DNA of 44,266 nt from CAZGLR01 sp964526635. Lineage in GTDB: Bacteria > Zixibacteria > MSB-5A5 > GN15 > JAAZOE01. The stretch is from assembly GCA_964526635.1 (NCBI GenBank), contig CAZGLR010000013.1, positions 1 to 44,266 on the forward strand. Reading direction: 5' to 3'. Position 1 is the stretch's first letter, and every line of letters begins with the position of its first letter. Position numbers and translations under genes: made by a program. Shown one piece after another: positions 42,410 to 44,266 of this stretch. Below the pieces are notes generated by a model that saw nothing but the letters and a program-made list of their open reading frames with translations, was not told the origin of the DNA and did no database searches.

Positions 42410-42832
42410 TTAGATGTGATACATTTGAGCGTCAGTTTCAGCCTTTTGCTGAAGATGCTCGATATTTGTCTTTTGCAGATATTCAACCAGATTATCTTCA
42501 GCCTGCTTCCAGAAGCCGCTGACAGTCAGCTCGACGCGATCATCATTGTTTCCCTCGTGTGATGAGATAAAGGTGATCTTCCCTTCGAGGGCCGAGACAA
42601 CATCGAACACAGTAATGGAAGAGGCCGGCTTGGCCAGAAAATACCCGCCGAGTTTTCCCCGGTTGGAATTGATCAGCCGGGCTTTTTTGAGCTGAGAAAG
42701 TAATAACTCAAGATAGCGAACCGGGACGTTTTGAGTAACTGCAATTTCCTTCGCTTGAATCGGCCCTTTGCCGGCATTTTTGGCCAGATAAATAATAGCC
42801 TTCAGGCCATAATGTGCTTTTGCTGAAAACAT
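42410..42832 (-). CDS. Rrf2-family transcription regulator, CymR-like
   Basis: 140 residues. A winged helix-turn-helix at the N-terminus (MFSAKAHYGLKAIIYLA..., EIAVTQNVPVRYLELLLSQLKKARLINSNRGKLGGYFLA) is followed by a short dimer helix region. There is not one cysteine, so unlike IscR, NsrR or RsrR it cannot bind a cysteine-ligated Fe-S cluster. Being directly upstream of cysK, it resembles CymR, whose DNA binding in Firmicutes requires CysK as partner. A role in sulfur and cysteine control is inferred from this. Confidence 0.9.
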   Translation of the reverse strand: MFSAKAHYGLKAIIYLAKNAGKGPIQAKEIAVTQNVPVRYLELLLSQLKKARLINSNRGKLGGYFLAKPASSITVFDVVSALEGKITFISSHEGNNDDRVELTVSGFWKQAEDNLVEYLQKTNIEHLQQKAETDAQMYHI

Positions 42833-43044
42833 GGGCTCATCCTTTATTGGTATTGTCAGGTGCCGTGGCAGCAGTTTTCCGCAGAATTATCGGTCGTCCC
42901 TCCCACCATTCCTCTCCACCGAGACTTCAGTCCAGAGACAAATGGAAAACTGCCAAGATGCGCTCACCCAATAGTATTCTAACATTTATACGAAGGATTT
43001 TGCAGATATTTTCAATTAACTACTAAAATTGTCCTGTATGTGGC
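42833..43044 (-). promoter_or_regulatory. Leader of the rrf2-cysK operon with a 10-bp inverted repeat
   Basis: GCAGTTTTCC (42871-42880) and GGAAAACTGC (42944-42953) form a perfect inverted repeat around 63 bases. It could be an RNA stem or paired operator half-sites for autoregulation. I looked for S-box, T-box and cobalamin riboswitch cores and did not find them. Confidence 0.4.
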
Positions 43045-43818
43045 CTACTTTTTTCGACGGCCAAACCAGAGCTGACGGGGCGATTCTGATGACAACGGGA
43101 TACCATCGTAGTCACCCAAAACACCATCGACCATCAAACCGGCTCGGCGAAAGAGATCATTGATTTGTTCAGGGCGATACAGGCGCACCGATTCTCGATA
43201 ACAGCGGTGCCCGGCCGAATCGGTAACATCGATAGTTTTACGAACATGGCGTCCGGTAATCCATCGTTTTTCAATAATCCGGGCGGGGCCGTGGGGGCCC
43301 ACCACTGTCCGCTCCGAAAGCGGTACCAGGTTCTTTTCAAGATAAGCCGGATGAGGCAGATCAATCATCCACCATCCACGCGATTTAAGCGCCCGGGAAA
43401 TAAGCTTCATGACATGAAAATCATCGGCGAAAGTGGGGAAATAGCCGAGCGAGGTGAACCAGAGGGTGATTCCATCGAAAGCGTTGCTATATGTGATATC
43501 GCGCATATCAAGCCGCCGCAATGTGGCCCTATACGGCGAACCGGCGAATTTTTTGCGGGCGACCTTTAGCAGGATATCAGACAAATCAATACCGGTCACC
43601 CGGGCGCCATTGGCCGCCAGGGCCAGCATATGGCGACCGGCACCACAGGCGATATCGAGAATTTTCTGGCCCGTAGTGAAAGGAACAAACTCCAGCAGTT
43701 TATTCACCTGATGCCGGGCCTCGGTATCACTGCGATGAGCATACAGCCAGAGATAATCGGAGCCGAAGGCATCGCGGTACCATTCGGCATATTTATTTTC
43801 CAAGTTGGATTGTTTCAT
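43045..43818 (-). CDS. Class I SAM-dependent methyltransferase
   Basis: 257 residues from the ATG at 43818, one codon after a TTG. Motif I ILDIACGAG (53-61) binds SAM, with the acidic residue after the second strand in VTGIDLS (about 74-80) and motif YSNAFDGITLWFTSLGYF as the post-motif region. Substrate unknown; small-molecule methylation (e.g. ubiE/thiopurine-like) is typical of this general fold. Its ATG overlaps the stop of the upstream nitroreductase-like gene by one base (TGATG), so they are translationally coupled. Confidence 0.88.
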   Translation of the reverse strand: MKQSNLENKYAEWYRDAFGSDYLWLYAHRSDTEARHQVNKLLEFVPFTTGQKILDIACGAGRHMLALAANGARVTGIDLSDILLKVARKKFAGSPYRATLRRLDMRDITYSNAFDGITLWFTSLGYFPTFADDFHVMKLISRALKSRGWWMIDLPHPAYLEKNLVPLSERTVVGPHGPARIIEKRWITGRHVRKTIDVTDSAGHRCYRESVRLYRPEQINDLFRRAGLMVDGVLGDYDGIPLSSESPRQLWFGRRKK

Positions 43819-44266
43819 CAAAGGTTCTTTCGACTATGATAAGCCGGCAATGAGGTCAGGCGCTCATCCTCTACCGGGGTGCCGACAGTGAAATGATACA
43901 AACTCTGGAACTGATTGCCGCTGAGGCCGAGCAGGTCATGGACAGCATTGTCGAAATAGCAGCCAATTCCGGTGGCGCGAGCCCCGGCGGCCTCGGATTC
44001 AAGATACAATACCTGTCCGATCATACCGGCTTCCCAGAATAACAGGCGGTACATCCAGGGGCCGAAGTCTTCAATAACCGGATTAAATTCGGCGATCATG
44101 CCGAGGCTGAAGAAGCCATCGGCGGCGATCATCTGACGGCAGCTCATTTCAGCTGCGGGGATTCGCAGGTCGGCTTCCCAGAGATAATACAGCGGCAAAC
44201 CGGGAGTAATCCCGGTATGTTCCCAGAGGAAATCACTGCGGGTGGCGGCTTTGAGTATATCGAGAT
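43818..44266 (-). CDS. Nitroreductase/SagB-like family protein, C-terminal part
   Basis: Partial: the frame stays open to the window edge, so the N-terminus lies beyond 44266. At least 148 codons are visible. The region GPWMYRLLFWEAGMIGQVLYLESEAAGARATGIGCYFDNAVHDLLGL followed by YHFTVGTPVEDERLTSLPAY is the characteristic C-terminus of FMN nitroreductase-fold proteins of the SagB/ThcOx type, which oxidise azoline rings in peptide biosynthesis or reduce small substrates. No RiPP gene is visible within the window; the function is left open. Confidence 0.8.
   Translation of the reverse strand, partial: LDILKAATRSDFLWEHTGITPGLPLYYLWEADLRIPAAEMSCRQMIAADGFFSLGMIAEFNPVIEDFGPWMYRLLFWEAGMIGQVLYLESEAAGARATGIGCYFDNAVHDLLGLSGNQFQSLYHFTVGTPVEDERLTSLPAYHSRKNL

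Noticed and set aside
42833..43044. A SAM (S-box) riboswitch ahead of the cysteine operon, suggested by GGTGGGAGGGAC on the minus strand
   Set aside because: The required core elements around it (the CTTATC..AGAG start and the GAAACC..GGCAACC segment) are missing.

Overview
The window is about 44 kb of bacterial chromosome with one 100-N scaffold gap, so it probably comes from a metagenome assembly. The mix points to a free-living Gram-negative of the FCB group. It has large secreted proteins ending in type I dockerin repeats, PEP-CTERM surface proteins, lipoproteins, a sigma-54 activator and an outer-membrane barrel. The dockerin style (GDxNxDGxVNxAD ... GxGPAP) fits candidate phylum Zixibacteria best. 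That placement is an inference, because the window has no rRNA or other marker gene.

Layout. 1-1.8 kb: an orphan secreted protein between two ~160-bp direct repeats, then a field of REP-like hairpins. 1.8-6.5 kb (minus strand): an NtrC-type sigma-54 activator, a membrane-anchored thermonuclease and a Rad50-like zinc-hook ATPase. 6.5-7.2 kb: a hairpin-rich non-coding leader. 7.2-12.2 kb: a 1658-residue secreted protein (three N-terminal repeats, PQQ-type beta-propeller, dockerin). 12.4-13.4 kb: a site-2 protease family protein. 13.5-14.05 kb: a REPIN-like hairpin array containing the N gap. 14.1-16.6 kb (minus): an HD-GYP response regulator and lipoyl synthase. 16.7-18.9 kb: a second dockerin protein with a degenerate C39-like domain.

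19-32.6 kb (minus): a compact phage-derived morphogenesis cluster. It holds portal, large terminase, probable prohead protease, head decoration protein, HK97-type capsid, a connector candidate, fibre-like proteins and a holin candidate. No integrase, repressor, replication gene or tape measure is visible. Several products in it carry Sec signal peptides. Two host-style genes, a lipoprotein and a short PEP-CTERM protein, lie on the opposite strand inside the cluster.

32.6-36.4 kb (plus): a second PEP-CTERM protein, a TPR lipoprotein and a small secreted cohesin-like protein. 36.4-44.3 kb (minus): a PD-(D/E)XK nuclease with an Fe-S cysteine set, RsgA, an outer-membrane barrel, a glycosyltransferase-like protein, a candidate small RNA, CysK with an Rrf2/CymR-like regulator, a methyltransferase, and a nitroreductase-like protein cut by the window edge.

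Connections worth following. Both PEP-CTERM genes have a GG-N10-GC (-24/-12) sigma-54 promoter at the same distance from the ATG and share an upstream 15-mer, and a sigma-54 activator is encoded in the window. Dockerin proteins and a possible cohesin-fold partner occur together. The tail-less capsid cluster could be a gene-transfer-agent-like or domesticated particle, a capsid-forming satellite, or a prophage remnant.
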